Below, one piece after another: positions 1 to 9,398 of a stretch of DNA of 64,000 bases (position 1 is the first letter of the stretch; each line of letters opens with the position of its first letter). Source of the DNA: Colwellia sp. (GTDB lineage: Bacteria > Pseudomonadota > Gammaproteobacteria > Enterobacterales > Alteromonadaceae). A model generated the notes under the pieces. It had not been told where the DNA came from. It ran no database searches and saw only the letters and a list, made by a program, of their open reading frames with translations. The position numbers and the translations under genes were made by a program. The stretch spans positions 22,555 to 86,554 of the forward strand of contig JAHDIK010000006.1 of assembly GCA_020630795.1 (NCBI GenBank), read 5' to 3'.

Positions 1-2
1 AT

Positions 3-434
3 AATGAAATTAATGCCAGAGCAATACAGCCCTACTTAGAAGAACAAGTTACATCGGTTGAAGCTATCGACCGTGCTAAAGTTCCTTTACGGGCATTTAT
101 GTTAGAGCAAACCCGTATTAAAGATTTAGACACATTAGCGAGCATGGCAGGTATTGAAGAGGTTAACGAACCGACCGATTTACCTATGACGGTTATCGTT
201 CCTGCATTTGTTATTAGCGAGCTCAAAACAGCCTTTCAAATAGGCTTTATGTTATTTATACCATTTCTTATTATTGATTTGGTGGTTGCAAGTATACTGA
301 TGGCAATGGGTATGATGATGTTGTCTCCGATGATCGTATCTCTCCCGTTTAAGCTGATGTTATTTGTACTCGTAGATGGTTGGAACCTAGTTATAGGCAC
401 TATTGCAACAAGTTACGGTATGGGAGCGACGTAA
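3..434 (+). CDS. fliP: FliP, flagellar type III export gate protein (C-terminal part)
   Basis: The reading frame is open from the left edge of the window, so the start and N-terminal part lie outside. About 143 codons remain. FliP is an inner-membrane core subunit of the flagellar type III export gate and assembles with FliQ and FliR. The visible part has the family's soluble segment ending in a [21 protein letters not shown] motif. Two hydrophobic segments and the conserved [16 protein letters not shown] tail follow. Its stop overlaps the fliQ start by one base (TAATG), which suggests translational coupling. Identification is firm; only the 5' end is missing. Confidence 0.95.
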   Translation, partial: NEINARAIQPYLEEQVTSVEAIDRAKVPLRAFMLEQTRIKDLDTLASMAGIEEVNEPTDLPMTVIVPAFVISELKTAFQIGFMLFIPFLIIDLVVASILMAMGMMMLSPMIVSLPFKLMLFVLVDGWNLVIGTIATSYGMGAT

Positions 435-703
435 TGGGCCCTGAAGTATTTGTAGATATATTAAGTGATGCATTATTTTTAGTTATTTTATTAGTATGTG
501 CAGCGATTGTACCCAGCCTCTTGGTCGGTTTGATGGTTGCGGTATTTCAAGCGGCTACTTCAATTAACGAACAAACGTTAAGTTTTCTACCACGTCTTAT
601 TGTTACGCTATTAGCGTTAATTATTGGCGGGCATTGGCTCGTTCAACAGTTAATGGATTTCACCATTCGATTAATAGGTAGTATTCCCAGTGTGGTGAGC
701 TAA
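434..703 (+). CDS. fliQ: FliQ, flagellar export gate protein
   Basis: An 89-residue inner-membrane protein, the usual FliQ size, with two hydrophobic segments. It packs with FliP and FliR in the export gate. The start was placed at the ATG overlapping the fliP stop. A longer frame from 380 would overlap fliP by 55 bases and adds 18 residues unlike FliQ. The central sequence VGLMVAVFQAATSINEQTL is typical of FliQ. Its stop overlaps the fliR start by one base, again TAATG. Confidence 0.95.
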   Translation: MGPEVFVDILSDALFLVILLVCAAIVPSLLVGLMVAVFQAATSINEQTLSFLPRLIVTLLALIIGGHWLVQQLMDFTIRLIGSIPSVVS

Positions 704-1485
704 TGGAGTTTACCGACGCAGTTGTTAATCAGTTTATTGCTGACTTTATTTTACCTTTTGCACGCGTATCAGCACTCATTATGAGTATGATTGGTTTTGG
801 TGCTCGTACTATTCCTGTTAGAATCAAATTAGCCCTTTGTGTTGTTATTACTGTAGCAATTATGCCCGCTATTCCTCCTACACGGGTAGACAACTTGTTG
901 TCGCTTTCCACCGCGCTTTTAATTGGCGAACAAACCATAATTGGGGTAATGCTTGGTTTTATTACGGTATTAGTTGTCGACACGTTTACACTCGCTGGAC
1001 AAATTATTGCTATGCAAACCGGTTTAGGTTTTGCTTCTTTAGTTGACCCCGCGAGTGGTATGAATGTGCCCGCTGTTGGTCAGTTCTTCCTCATTTTATC
1101 TACATTACTTTTTTGGGTGATGGACGGACATTTAGCCTACTTACAGTTTGTTGTGGCAAGTTTCGACACAATACCTATACCTTCTAACGGACTCGACTCT
1201 ACAAAATTTAAAGAAGTGGTAGAATGGGGTAGTTGGATGTTCGCGACCGCATTGTCTTTATCTATTGCACCACTAACCGCGATGTTGTTAATTAACTTTT
1301 CATTTGGTGTGATGACAAGAGCCGCACCTCAGTTGAATATTTTTGCTATCGGTTTCCCTGTTACCATGTGTGCTGGTTTGTTAATTATGTGGTTAACTAT
1401 GGGGAATTTCTATACACACTTTCAAGCGCAATGGGAGCGTGCAATCGCGTTTAGTTGTTATTTAATTGATTGTAAGGCTCCGTAA
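703..1485 (+). CDS. fliR: FliR, flagellar export gate protein
   Basis: A 260-residue polytopic membrane protein with about six hydrophobic segments, the normal FliR size. FliR completes the FliP5Q4R1-type export gate through which rod, hook and filament subunits pass. The stretch GLGFASLVDPASG is characteristic of the family. It lies between fliQ and flhB with one-base overlaps on both sides, so fliP-fliQ-fliR-flhB read as one coupled unit. Confidence 0.95.
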   Translation: MEFTDAVVNQFIADFILPFARVSALIMSMIGFGARTIPVRIKLALCVVITVAIMPAIPPTRVDNLLSLSTALLIGEQTIIGVMLGFITVLVVDTFTLAGQIIAMQTGLGFASLVDPASGMNVPAVGQFFLILSTLLFWVMDGHLAYLQFVVASFDTIPIPSNGLDSTKFKEVVEWGSWMFATALSLSIAPLTAMLLINFSFGVMTRAAPQLNIFAIGFPVTMCAGLLIMWLTMGNFYTHFQAQWERAIAFSCYLIDCKAP

Positions 1486-2618
1486 TGGCTGAGTCAGACA
1501 GTGGTGAAAAAACCGAAGAACCCACCGCCAAAAAGCTAGCTGACGCCCGAAAAAAAGGTCAGATAGCTCGCTCAAAAGATTTAGGTACAATGTTCGTGCT
1601 CGTTGGAAGTGCTGTTGCCATTATGTTGGTGGGTAACTCTCTGGTTGAAGCATTATCGTCGGTGATGAAGCGCCTATTTAGTCTTTCAAGAAAAGAGGCG
1701 TTAGATATCAATGCTTTGTTTAATGTTTTACAAGGTACGGTGAGTGGAATTGTCACCCCTTTGTTATGGATATTCGCCATTATTATGCTGGCGGCGTTTG
1801 TAGGAAATACCTTGTTAGGTGGTATGAGCTTTTCATGGAAAGCAGTAGCACCAAAAGCTAATAAACTCTCTCCTATTGCTGGCTTTAAAAGAATGTTCGG
1901 CGTTAAAGCTGTTGTTGAATTTATTAAGTCGTTGTTAAAGTTTTTAGTCGTTTTTATTGTTGCTTTTTTATTGTTGAGTAGCTTATTTGAACAAATTTTA
2001 AGTTTAAGCCTAGAGTCTATCCCCATTAATTTTCATCATGCTACAGACTTACTTTTGTGGATGTTTTTAGCATTAGCACTTTCAATAGGTATTATTGCTG
2101 CGATAGATGCCCCTTATCAGACTTGGGATCATAATCGTCAACTCAAAATGACTAAACAAGAAGTCAAAGATGAGATGAAAAATACCGAAGGTAGCCCTGA
2201 AATAAAAGGACGAATTAGGCGAACACAGTATGAAATGTCTCAACGTAGAATGATGCAAGATGTTCCTGATTCTGACGTGGTTATTACAAATCCTACCCAC
2301 TTTTCCGTCGCATTAAAATATGATGTAGGAGAGAGTGGAGGGGCACCTCAGATTATCGCTAAAGGTATTGATGAAATGGCGATACATATTCGAACGATTG
2401 CCAAAGAGCATGACGTTGAAATTATTCAATCTCCAGCGTTAGCTCGTTCTTTGTATTATACCGCGGAAGTTAACGAAGATATTCCAGAGGAGTTATTCGC
2501 TGCAGTCGCTCAAGTTCTCGCGTTTGTTTACCAATTAAAAGAACATCGTAAAGGTAAAAGTAAACGTCCTGTGCCTTTGTCGAAAAACCTACCTATTCCA
2601 GATGATTATAAATATTAG
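1485..2618 (+). CDS. flhB: FlhB, flagellar export switch protein
   Basis: A 377-residue protein with four hydrophobic segments in the first 210 residues and a cytoplasmic domain after them. FlhB switches export specificity from rod/hook to filament subunits after self-cleavage. The autocleavage motif NPTH is at residues 269-272 (VVITNPTHFSVAL). The charged N-terminus (GEKTEEPTAKKLADARKKGQ) is also typical. It overlaps the fliR stop by one base. A 95-base gap follows, holding an inverted repeat and a sigma-54-type promoter for the flhA unit. Confidence 0.96.
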   Translation: MAESDSGEKTEEPTAKKLADARKKGQIARSKDLGTMFVLVGSAVAIMLVGNSLVEALSSVMKRLFSLSRKEALDINALFNVLQGTVSGIVTPLLWIFAIIMLAAFVGNTLLGGMSFSWKAVAPKANKLSPIAGFKRMFGVKAVVEFIKSLLKFLVVFIVAFLLLSSLFEQILSLSLESIPINFHHATDLLLWMFLALALSIGIIAAIDAPYQTWDHNRQLKMTKQEVKDEMKNTEGSPEIKGRIRRTQYEMSQRRMMQDVPDSDVVITNPTHFSVALKYDVGESGGAPQIIAKGIDEMAIHIRTIAKEHDVEIIQSPALARSLYYTAEVNEDIPEELFAAVAQVLAFVYQLKEHRKGKSKRPVPLSKNLPIPDDYKY

Positions 2619-2625
2619 CGGCTAC

Positions 2626-2642
2626 GAGTTTTTATAAAACTC
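2626..2642. repeat. Perfect inverted repeat between flhB and flhA
   Basis: Seven-base arms GAGTTTT and AAAACTC are separated by TAT, starting 8 bases after the flhB stop. There is no T-run after it, so it is not a convincing rho-independent terminator. It sits 18 bases upstream of the predicted sigma-54 promoter and could be a transcript-end hairpin or a protein site. Function unknown. Confidence 0.5.
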
Positions 2643-2659
2643 TCTGAACACCTTTAAAT

Positions 2660-2674
2660 TGGTCTAGTTATTGC
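2660..2674 (+). promoter_or_regulatory. Candidate sigma-54 (-24/-12) promoter of the flhA operon
   Basis: The sequence TGGTCTAGTTATTGC matches the sigma-54 pattern TGGCACG-N4-TTGC at the invariant GG and GC, which have the required 12-base register. It ends 39 bases before the flhA ATG. In Vibrio-type polar flagellar systems the flhA operon is a sigma-54 class driven by a FlrA/FlrC-type activator; the activator is not in this window. The -24 half is only partly consensus (TCTA instead of CACG). Confidence 0.6.
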
Positions 2675-2713
2675 TCTATCAAGATTATGTGTCAATTAAT
2701 TAACAGTCTTTAG

Positions 2714-4819
2714 ATGCAATTTTCCTCAGCGCTTACGCAAGCTAAAAAATTTAGATTCGCCAAATTACAGGGGCTTGGAACACCATTTTTGGTAATGGCT
2801 GCGCTTGGCATGGTTATTTTACCTATGCCAGCTTTTCTGCTTGATATTCTTTTTTCATTCAATATAGCACTCTCGCTTGTCGTGTTATTGATTACGGTTT
2901 ATACCCTTAAACCGCTAGAGTTTGGCTCATTTCCCGCCGTTTTACTTATTGCTACGATTTTGCGTTTGGCACTAAATGTTGCGAGTACACGTGTTGTATT
3001 ACTTGAAGGGCATGAAGGTTCTGATGCAGCTGGAAAGGTTATCGAAGCCTTTGGTTCTGTAGTTATTGGCGGAAATTACGCAGTAGGTTTAGTGGTGTTT
3101 TTAATTCTGATTATTATTAACTTTGTTGTTGTAACAAAGGGGGCAGGGCGTATTTCAGAAGTAACAGCGCGTTTTACGCTTGACGCAATGCCAGGTAAGC
3201 AAATGGCAATTGACGCGGACTTAAATGCTGGTTTTATTACCGCTGACCAAGCTAGAGAAAGACGCGTTGAAGTAACCAGTGAAGCTGACTTTTATGGCTC
3301 GATGGACGGTGCGAGTAAATTTGTAAAAGGTGATGCAATAGCTGGTATTTTAATACTCTTTATCAATATTGTTGGTGGCTTAGTTATTGGTATGGTTCAG
3401 CATGATTTAAACTTTGATCAAGCTGTAGAAATTTATACGCTACTGACTATTGGTGACGGATTAGTTGCTCAAATACCGGGTCTTTTACTATCGGTTGGTA
3501 CTGCAATTGTAGTTACAAGACAAAATACCTCTCAAGACATGGGCGAGCAGGTTAGTACTCAATTAGGTCAAGAGAAATCTCTCTACATAGCTGGTGGGGT
3601 TATGTTTATTATGGGCATTATTCCTGGTATGCCTCATTTCGCCTTTTTAGCATTTGCTGTAATTATTACTGCGTCAGCATTCTTTGGTACTAAATTTAAG
3701 AAGAAAAATGCAGCTGAATTAGTCGAAAAAGAAAAGGCTGCTGAAATAGAAACGCAGCAGCAAGAAGCAGAAGTAAAAGATCTGGGTTGGGATGATGTTA
3801 ATCATGTTGACATCATTGGCTTAGAAATTGGCTACCGTTTAATTCCTTTAGTTGATAAAGCACAGGGGGGAGAATTACTTAATCGTATCAAAGGTGTGCG
3901 TAAAAAGCTTTCCCAAGAATTTGGCTTCTTAGTGCCCGCTGTACATATTCGAGACAACTTAGATTTAGATCCAAATACCTATCAAATTAGCTTGATGGGC
4001 GTAACGGTTGGCGAAGCTGAAATAAGACACGACCATGAGTTGGCAATTAATCCAGGGCAAGTGTTTGGTAATTTAGAAGGTACAGCGACTAAAGATCCTG
4101 CATTTGGTTTAGATGCCGTATGGATTAATCAAAGTCAGCGAGAACATGCACAATCCCTTGGTTACACCGTAGTCGATTGTGCGACAGTACTAGCTACACA
4201 TTTAAGCCAAATATTAACCAATAATGCAGCGCAACTATTAGGACACGAAGAAGTACAAAATCTTCTTGATATTCTAGCTAAGTCGTACCCTAAACTGGTT
4301 GAAGGATTTATACCTGACACCATTACATTAGGTTGCTTAGTTAAAGTGCTACAAAACTTGATGAATGAAGGCGTACCTGTACGCGATATGCGTAGCATTA
4401 TTCAAACATTGGTTGAGTACGGTCCTAAGAGCCAAGACCCAGAAGTACTTACGGCCGCTGTTCGAATTACCTTACGCAAGTTTATTGTACAAGAGCTTGT
4501 TGGTCCTGCGGTTGAAGTACCTGTCATAACTTTGTCGCCAGAACTGGAACAAATGTTGCACCAGTCTATGCAAATGGCTGGTGATGATGGCGCAGGTATT
4601 GAACCAGGTTTAGCAGAAAGGTTGCAAACCTCGTTGACTGAAGGCTCTCAACAGCAAGAAATGGCTGGTGAAACACCTATTTTATTGACCTCTGGAATAT
4701 TACGTTCGGTATTAGCTAAGTTTGTTAAATACACGATTCCAGGTTTAAGGGTGATTTCTTACCAAGAAATACCAGACGATAAACAAATAAAGATTATAAG
4801 TGCAATTGGCAATACTTAA
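2714..4819 (+). CDS. flhA: FlhA, flagellar export gate/docking protein
   Basis: A 701-residue export apparatus protein of normal length. About eight hydrophobic segments fill the first ~330 residues; a cytoplasmic chaperone-docking domain follows. The FHIPEP-family signature is visible around residues 146-173 (RISEVTARFTLDAMPGKQ, then AIDADLNAG). FlhA couples proton flow to export and forms the nonameric docking ring. It starts a new unit 95 bases after flhB behind a sigma-54-like promoter and is followed after 50 bases by flhF. Confidence 0.97.
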   Translation: MQFSSALTQAKKFRFAKLQGLGTPFLVMAALGMVILPMPAFLLDILFSFNIALSLVVLLITVYTLKPLEFGSFPAVLLIATILRLALNVASTRVVLLEGHEGSDAAGKVIEAFGSVVIGGNYAVGLVVFLILIIINFVVVTKGAGRISEVTARFTLDAMPGKQMAIDADLNAGFITADQARERRVEVTSEADFYGSMDGASKFVKGDAIAGILILFINIVGGLVIGMVQHDLNFDQAVEIYTLLTIGDGLVAQIPGLLLSVGTAIVVTRQNTSQDMGEQVSTQLGQEKSLYIAGGVMFIMGIIPGMPHFAFLAFAVIITASAFFGTKFKKKNAAELVEKEKAAEIETQQQEAEVKDLGWDDVNHVDIIGLEIGYRLIPLVDKAQGGELLNRIKGVRKKLSQEFGFLVPAVHIRDNLDLDPNTYQISLMGVTVGEAEIRHDHELAINPGQVFGNLEGTATKDPAFGLDAVWINQSQREHAQSLGYTVVDCATVLATHLSQILTNNAAQLLGHEEVQNLLDILAKSYPKLVEGFIPDTITLGCLVKVLQNLMNEGVPVRDMRSIIQTLVEYGPKSQDPEVLTAAVRITLRKFIVQELVGPAVEVPVITLSPELEQMLHQSMQMAGDDGAGIEPGLAERLQTSLTEGSQQQEMAGETPILLTSGILRSVLAKFVKYTIPGLRVISYQEIPDDKQIKIISAIGNT

Positions 4820-4869
4820 CTGAAAGATAACTGAAATAGTTAAGGGCATTATAAAATAAGGGGTTCTCG

Positions 4870-6402
4870 ATGAAAATTAGACGTTTTGTAGCTGTAGATA
4901 TGAAATCTGCCTTAGCTCAAATTAAAGAAGAACTTGGCGCTGACGCCGTTATTATGTCAAATAAAAAAATTGCCGAAGGTGTCGAAATAATGGCAGCGGT
5001 GGATTACTTTCCTGAAACTAAGCAACCAGAAGCGCCGGCTGATAACACAGGAGCTGATAACGCAGTAGGCACCTCTCGCAATATTGATAATGACGTGGTA
5101 AGTATTGGCTTACGTACTCCTCATATTGAAAGTGAAGCATTAACATCACCTGAACAGCCTGCTGATAGTTTGTCTGCATTATTAAATCGTAAAGTTCAAC
5201 ATACGCCGTCGCAGCCGCAATCTGTTGAAACTAAATCTAATGTTGCAGCTTCATCAACGGATATTGAAGCTCAATTCAAGAGCTTTACTGATAGGTTAGA
5301 GCAATCTACTCAGCAACGAAATTCAGAGCAAGCAGCAGAAAATAATGTTGATGAGTCAAACATAACACCTACTGAATTTAATGAACGTGCGCAGAACGAT
5401 ACTGCTTCGATTAAAAATAATGATGCAAATTCTCGCGCTACCTCTACCACTGCTAGTGTGTCTGATAACGTAGAATTTGAACATATGAAAAAAGAGATGC
5501 ACACAATACGTCATCTTTTAGAACATCAACTTTCTGGGTTAATGTGGCAAGACATGGCGCAAAAAAATCCACAGAAAGCATTACTTATTAATCGATTAGT
5601 TGCTTTAGGTTTAACTGATCATATGGCTGATCAAATTGCCGGATTTATTCCTCCTCAACAAAATGAACAAGACGCGTGGGAACAAGCTAAAAGCTTTATT
5701 ACACAACAATTAAATACTACAAATAACGAAATTATTCATCACGGCGGTGTTATATCTTTGGTAGGTCCAACGGGGGTTGGTAAAACCACAACTATTGCAA
5801 AGCTAGCTGCACGTTTCGCTCAAATTCATGGTGCGAGTGAAGTCGTACTTATTTCTACCGATAGCTTTAGAATTGGTGGATTTGAACAGCTTACTACGTA
5901 TGGTCGTATTATTGGCTGTGAAGTTAAACTGGCTACAGACGCAGACGCTTTAGACGCATTATTACAACAATACGGACATAAAAAACTCGTATTAATTGAC
6001 ACTGCAGGTATGGGACAAAGAGATATGCGTTTGGCGCAGCATCTTACTGACTTAATTGCTAATGCTCGCGTTAGAATTAGAAATTACCTTGTGTTGTCTG
6101 CAAATACACAACAGCGCGTAATGCAAGAAAATGTAGAAAGATTTAAGAAAATTCCACTGGCTGGTTGTATTTATACTAAGCTTGATGAAAGCATTAGTAT
6201 TGGCGAAATAATTTCAACATCTATTCAAAATGGATTACCAATTGGCTACCTAACTGATGGGCAAAGAGTTCCAGAAGACATTAAAGTTGCAAATGCTGAA
6301 AAACTGGTTACGCTTGCGGATAGAATAGCGAGCAAAACTAAAGTGCAAGAGCATAGTAGTGCTTGGCGCCCAATGCCTAAAAAAACAGCAGTTACAGCAT
6401 AA
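4870..6402 (+). CDS. flhF: FlhF, SRP-type GTPase directing polar flagellum placement
   Basis: A 510-residue protein. The N-terminal ~60 residues (MKIRRFVAVDMKSALAQIKE, then ELGADAVIMSNKK) are the FlhF B domain. A long low-complexity Gln/Asn/Thr-rich stretch follows to about residue 205, then the NG GTPase domain. The G1 loop GPTGVGKT is at residues 299-306; later come DTAGMGQRD and the TKLDE guanine-recognition motif. FlhF recruits the first basal-body proteins to the cell pole and works with FlhG. The start has a GGGG-type ribosome site 6-9 bases upstream. A 177-base gap, seemingly non-coding, separates it from flhG. Confidence 0.95.
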   Translation: MKIRRFVAVDMKSALAQIKEELGADAVIMSNKKIAEGVEIMAAVDYFPETKQPEAPADNTGADNAVGTSRNIDNDVVSIGLRTPHIESEALTSPEQPADSLSALLNRKVQHTPSQPQSVETKSNVAASSTDIEAQFKSFTDRLEQSTQQRNSEQAAENNVDESNITPTEFNERAQNDTASIKNNDANSRATSTTASVSDNVEFEHMKKEMHTIRHLLEHQLSGLMWQDMAQKNPQKALLINRLVALGLTDHMADQIAGFIPPQQNEQDAWEQAKSFITQQLNTTNNEIIHHGGVISLVGPTGVGKTTTIAKLAARFAQIHGASEVVLISTDSFRIGGFEQLTTYGRIIGCEVKLATDADALDALLQQYGHKKLVLIDTAGMGQRDMRLAQHLTDLIANARVRIRNYLVLSANTQQRVMQENVERFKKIPLAGCIYTKLDESISIGEIISTSIQNGLPIGYLTDGQRVPEDIKVANAEKLVTLADRIASKTKVQEHSSAWRPMPKKTAVTA

Positions 6403-6579
6403 ATTTCTGCGCTTTGTTAAAACAAGCTGGCTAATGTGACGTAAATTAGTTAAATTTAGAAAAATTGGTAAAAACCGCTTATAACATCACTAGTTAAGAT
6501 TATATGAGCTATAATATTTTTATTCATATTAAAAAATCTTTTCGTGAATAGTGTATTTGTCAGTTACGAGAAAATATAA

Positions 6580-7422
6580 ATGATAGACCAAGCGAGTGGT
6601 TTACGGAAAATGCAAGATTTACAACAGATTAAAGTAATTGCGGTTTCAGGCGGAAAAGGAGGTGTTGGGAAAACCAACGTCTCTTTAAACACGTCTATTG
6701 CATTGGCTCAATTGGGCAAAAAAGTATTAATACTAGACGCTGATTTAGGTCTTGCCAATGTAGATGTTATGTTGGGCTTACGCGTTCAACGCAACCTTTC
6801 CCATGTATTGTCTGGTGAATGTGAACTTGACGATATTATTATCGAAGGTCCTGAGGGAATAAAGATAATTCCAGCCACGTCAGGAACTCAGTCTATGGTG
6901 GATTTAACTCCACCAGAACACGCCGGTTTAATTCGCGCATTTAGCGACATGAAAACGGATTTTGATGTACTTATAGTAGACACTGCTGCTGGTATATCTG
7001 ACATGGTGTTGAGCTTTTGCCGAGCGTCTCAAGATGTCATGCTCGTGGTTTGTGATGAACCAACGTCAATTACTGACTGTTATGCGCTAATGAAGCTATT
7101 AAGTCGAGATCATGACGTATTTAAATTTAAAGTAGTGGCCAATATGGTTCGAAGCCCGAAAGAGGGGCAACAGCTTTTTGAAAAACTATCGAAAGTGAGT
7201 GATAGGTTTTTAGATGTTGGACTAGACCTTGTAGGAGTAGTCCCGTTTGATGAAAATATTCGTAAATCAGTACGTAAACAAAAAGCTATTATTGAAGCAT
7301 TTCCAGATTCTCCAGCATCAATAGGATTTAAGAACCTAGCTAAAAAAATAACCAATTGGCCTATACCGCATAGACCATCAGGTCACCTAGAGTTTTTTAT
7401 TGAGCAATTGTTAGAACATTAA
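6580..7422 (+). CDS. flhG: FlhG (FleN), MinD-type ATPase limiting flagellar number
   Basis: A 280-residue ParA/MinD-family ATPase. The deviant Walker A motif GGKGGVGKT is at residues 24-32, followed by DADLGLANVDVMLGL and VDTAAGISDMVLSF (Walker B region). The N-terminal segment before the P-loop carries a DQASGLRKM motif, the short region with which FlhG stimulates FlhF GTPase. It represses excess flagella in polar flagellates. It sits between flhF and fliA as in Vibrio and Pseudomonas. Confidence 0.94.
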   Translation: MIDQASGLRKMQDLQQIKVIAVSGGKGGVGKTNVSLNTSIALAQLGKKVLILDADLGLANVDVMLGLRVQRNLSHVLSGECELDDIIIEGPEGIKIIPATSGTQSMVDLTPPEHAGLIRAFSDMKTDFDVLIVDTAAGISDMVLSFCRASQDVMLVVCDEPTSITDCYALMKLLSRDHDVFKFKVVANMVRSPKEGQQLFEKLSKVSDRFLDVGLDLVGVVPFDENIRKSVRKQKAIIEAFPDSPASIGFKNLAKKITNWPIPHRPSGHLEFFIEQLLEH

Positions 7423-7449
7423 TACCTTATTAATCGTGAGTATTCGAGT

Positions 7450-8169
7450 GTGGTAAAAGCTAATGCTTATAGTATTCAAACTGACAAAACAGCGTTACTA
7501 GAACAATATACAGTTTTAGTAAAACGTATTGCCTATCATTTATTAGCCAGACTCCCTGCAAGCGTGCTTGTTGATGACCTCATTCAATCAGGCATGATAG
7601 GATTACTTGAAGCATCAAATAATTTTGATCACAGTAAAGGTGCAAGCTTTGAAACCTTTGCTGGAATACGTATTCGTGGAGCAATGCTTGATGAAATACG
7701 ACGCGGAGACTGGACTCCGCGCTCTGTTCACAAAAATAGCCGTATGGTTAGTGAAGCAATAAAAGAATTAGAAGCGACATTAGGAAGAGATGTTACTGAC
7801 ACAGAAGTGGCAGATAAACTTGATATTTCTTTAAATGAGTACCATCATATTCTTAACGACGTAAGTTCTGGAAAAATAATTGGGATCGATGATTTAGGTG
7901 TTAGTGAAGATTCTTTGATTAGTGACGAGAACTCTACGGAAGACGAACCTTATAATCAGATTGAGCAAACCGTTTTTAAAAGAGCGTTAAGTGATTGTAT
8001 TTCTACCTTACCAGAAAGAGAAAGCATAGTACTGTCGTTGTACTACGATGAAGAGCTTAACTTACGAGAAATTGGCCAAGTTTTAGACGTATCTGAGTCA
8101 AGAGTAAGTCAAATTCATAGTCAGGCGATGCACAGGTTAAAAGCTCGTATGCAATCTTGGAAAAGTTAA
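7450..8169 (+). CDS. fliA: FliA, flagellar sigma factor sigma-28
   Basis: A 239-residue sigma-70-family factor, the usual FliA length. Region 2 includes DLIQSGMIGLLEASNNFD and FETFAGIRIRGAMLDEIRRGDWTPRSV. Region 4 ends in the helix-turn-helix LREIGQVLDVSESRVSQIHSQA. It directs late flagellar and chemotaxis transcription. The chosen start is GTG (GTG GTA AAA GCT), 27 bases after flhG; no better ATG exists before the conserved sequence. No clear sigma-28 promoter was seen inside this cluster. Confidence 0.95.
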   Translation: MVKANAYSIQTDKTALLEQYTVLVKRIAYHLLARLPASVLVDDLIQSGMIGLLEASNNFDHSKGASFETFAGIRIRGAMLDEIRRGDWTPRSVHKNSRMVSEAIKELEATLGRDVTDTEVADKLDISLNEYHHILNDVSSGKIIGIDDLGVSEDSLISDENSTEDEPYNQIEQTVFKRALSDCISTLPERESIVLSLYYDEELNLREIGQVLDVSESRVSQIHSQAMHRLKARMQSWKS

Positions 8170-8219
8170 GTAGAATACAAAGTAATTTAAAATTTTGAAT
8201 ATTCTCACCGGAGGGTGCC

Positions 8220-8603
8220 TTGGATAAAAATATGAAAGTGCTTGTAGTTGATGACTTTTCAACCATGAGACGTATAGTTAAAAATTTATTACGCGATTTA
8301 GGGTTCACTAATATTCAAGAAGCTGATGATGGTAGTACTGCATTACCAATGCTTCAAGCTGGGGAATTTGACTTCGTTGTAACTGATTGGAATATGCCTG
8401 GAATGCAAGGTATCGACTTATTAAAAGCGATACGAGCAGATGCTAGCTTATCTCATATCCCTGTACTTATGGTTACTGCTGAAGCTAAAAAAGAGCAAAT
8501 TGTAATGGCTGCTCAAGCCGGTGTTAATGGTTATATTGTTAAACCATTCACTGCGGCAACATTAAAAACTAAACTCGATAAAATCTTCGAACGTTTAGGC
8601 TAG
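8220..8603 (+). CDS. cheY: CheY, chemotaxis response regulator
   Basis: A 127-residue single receiver domain. The phospho-acceptor is Asp56 ([10 protein letters not shown]), the acidic pair is D11-D12, and MVTAEA and YIVKPF supply the switch Thr and Lys. Phosphorylated CheY binds the flagellar switch FliM to change rotation. The start is TTG: a strong CGGAGGG site (8209-8215) is correctly spaced for it, and it gives the MxKNMK N-terminus known from polar-flagellate CheY. ATG at 8232 is the alternative. Confidence 0.96.
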   Translation: MDKNMKVLVVDDFSTMRRIVKNLLRDLGFTNIQEADDGSTALPMLQAGEFDFVVTDWNMPGMQGIDLLKAIRADASLSHIPVLMVTAEAKKEQIVMAAQAGVNGYIVKPFTAATLKTKLDKIFERLG

Positions 8604-8643
8604 ATAGTCATATACACTTAAAGCGTAACGAAGGATATTTTGC

Positions 8644-9387
8644 ATGGTTAATGTGCCTACAGTACACGTGTCTTTGGAACAAGCAAAATTGTTGGTTGAA
8701 TATATTGAATCCAACCAACAAGAAGAAGCGGATAAGCTTATTGCTGAAATACAAAGCCCTATTAATACTGAGTTATTTGCAGAAATTGGTAAGTTAACAC
8801 GCCAATTACATGATTCTTTAAATAATTTCCAAGTAGATTCTCGTTTAAACGATCTTGCAAATGCCGACATTCCTGATGCAAAAGAACGCCTCAATTACGT
8901 CATTGAGCGTACTGAAGAAGCTGCAAACAAAACAATGGATGCGGTGGAAGCATTATTTCCAGTTGTAGATACTATACAGAATAAGGTTAAGGCTGTTGAG
9001 CCACAGTGGCAAAAGCTAATGCATAATGAAATAGCTTTACCTGAATTTAAAAACCTGTGTATGGATATTGACGATTTATTGAAAGCAACAGGAAAAGAAA
9101 CCGAGCAAGTTCGTACATTAATGACTGACGTGTTAATGGCGCAAGATTTTCAAGATTTAACAGGACAAGTTATACGAAAAGTTATTGAGCTAGTAAGAGA
9201 AGTCGAAGATAGCTTAATTGGTATGTTAACCGCTTTTGGTATTTCTTCTGATTCTGTATCAAAACAAACAAAACTATCCGTAGGCGAAAACCTTGTAGAA
9301 GGGCCTATCGTAAATACTGAAGAGCGAGATGACGTTGTTTCGGACCAAGACGATGTTGACGATCTTTTATCAAGTTTAGGGTTTTAA
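8644..9387 (+). CDS. cheZ: CheZ, CheY-P phosphatase
   Basis: A 247-residue mostly helical protein. The catalytic region AQDFQDLTGQVI lies near residue 165-176 and carries the Asp and Gln needed for CheY-P hydrolysis. The extreme C-terminus (DDVDDLLSSLGF) is the CheY-binding helix after an acidic flexible linker. It is 40 bases after cheY and 11 bases before cheA, consistent with one operon. Confidence 0.95.
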   Translation: MVNVPTVHVSLEQAKLLVEYIESNQQEEADKLIAEIQSPINTELFAEIGKLTRQLHDSLNNFQVDSRLNDLANADIPDAKERLNYVIERTEEAANKTMDAVEALFPVVDTIQNKVKAVEPQWQKLMHNEIALPEFKNLCMDIDDLLKATGKETEQVRTLMTDVLMAQDFQDLTGQVIRKVIELVREVEDSLIGMLTAFGISSDSVSKQTKLSVGENLVEGPIVNTEERDDVVSDQDDVDDLLSSLGF

Positions 9388-9398
9388 GGAGCTACTAG

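Noticed and set aside
1559..2026. Antisense ORF of 155 codons inside flhB
   Set aside because: Lies wholly within the conserved flhB frame; no independent evidence.
6403..6579. Possible missed gene between flhF and flhG
   Set aside because: The 177-base gap has stops in all frames at short intervals and no ORF with a ribosome site.
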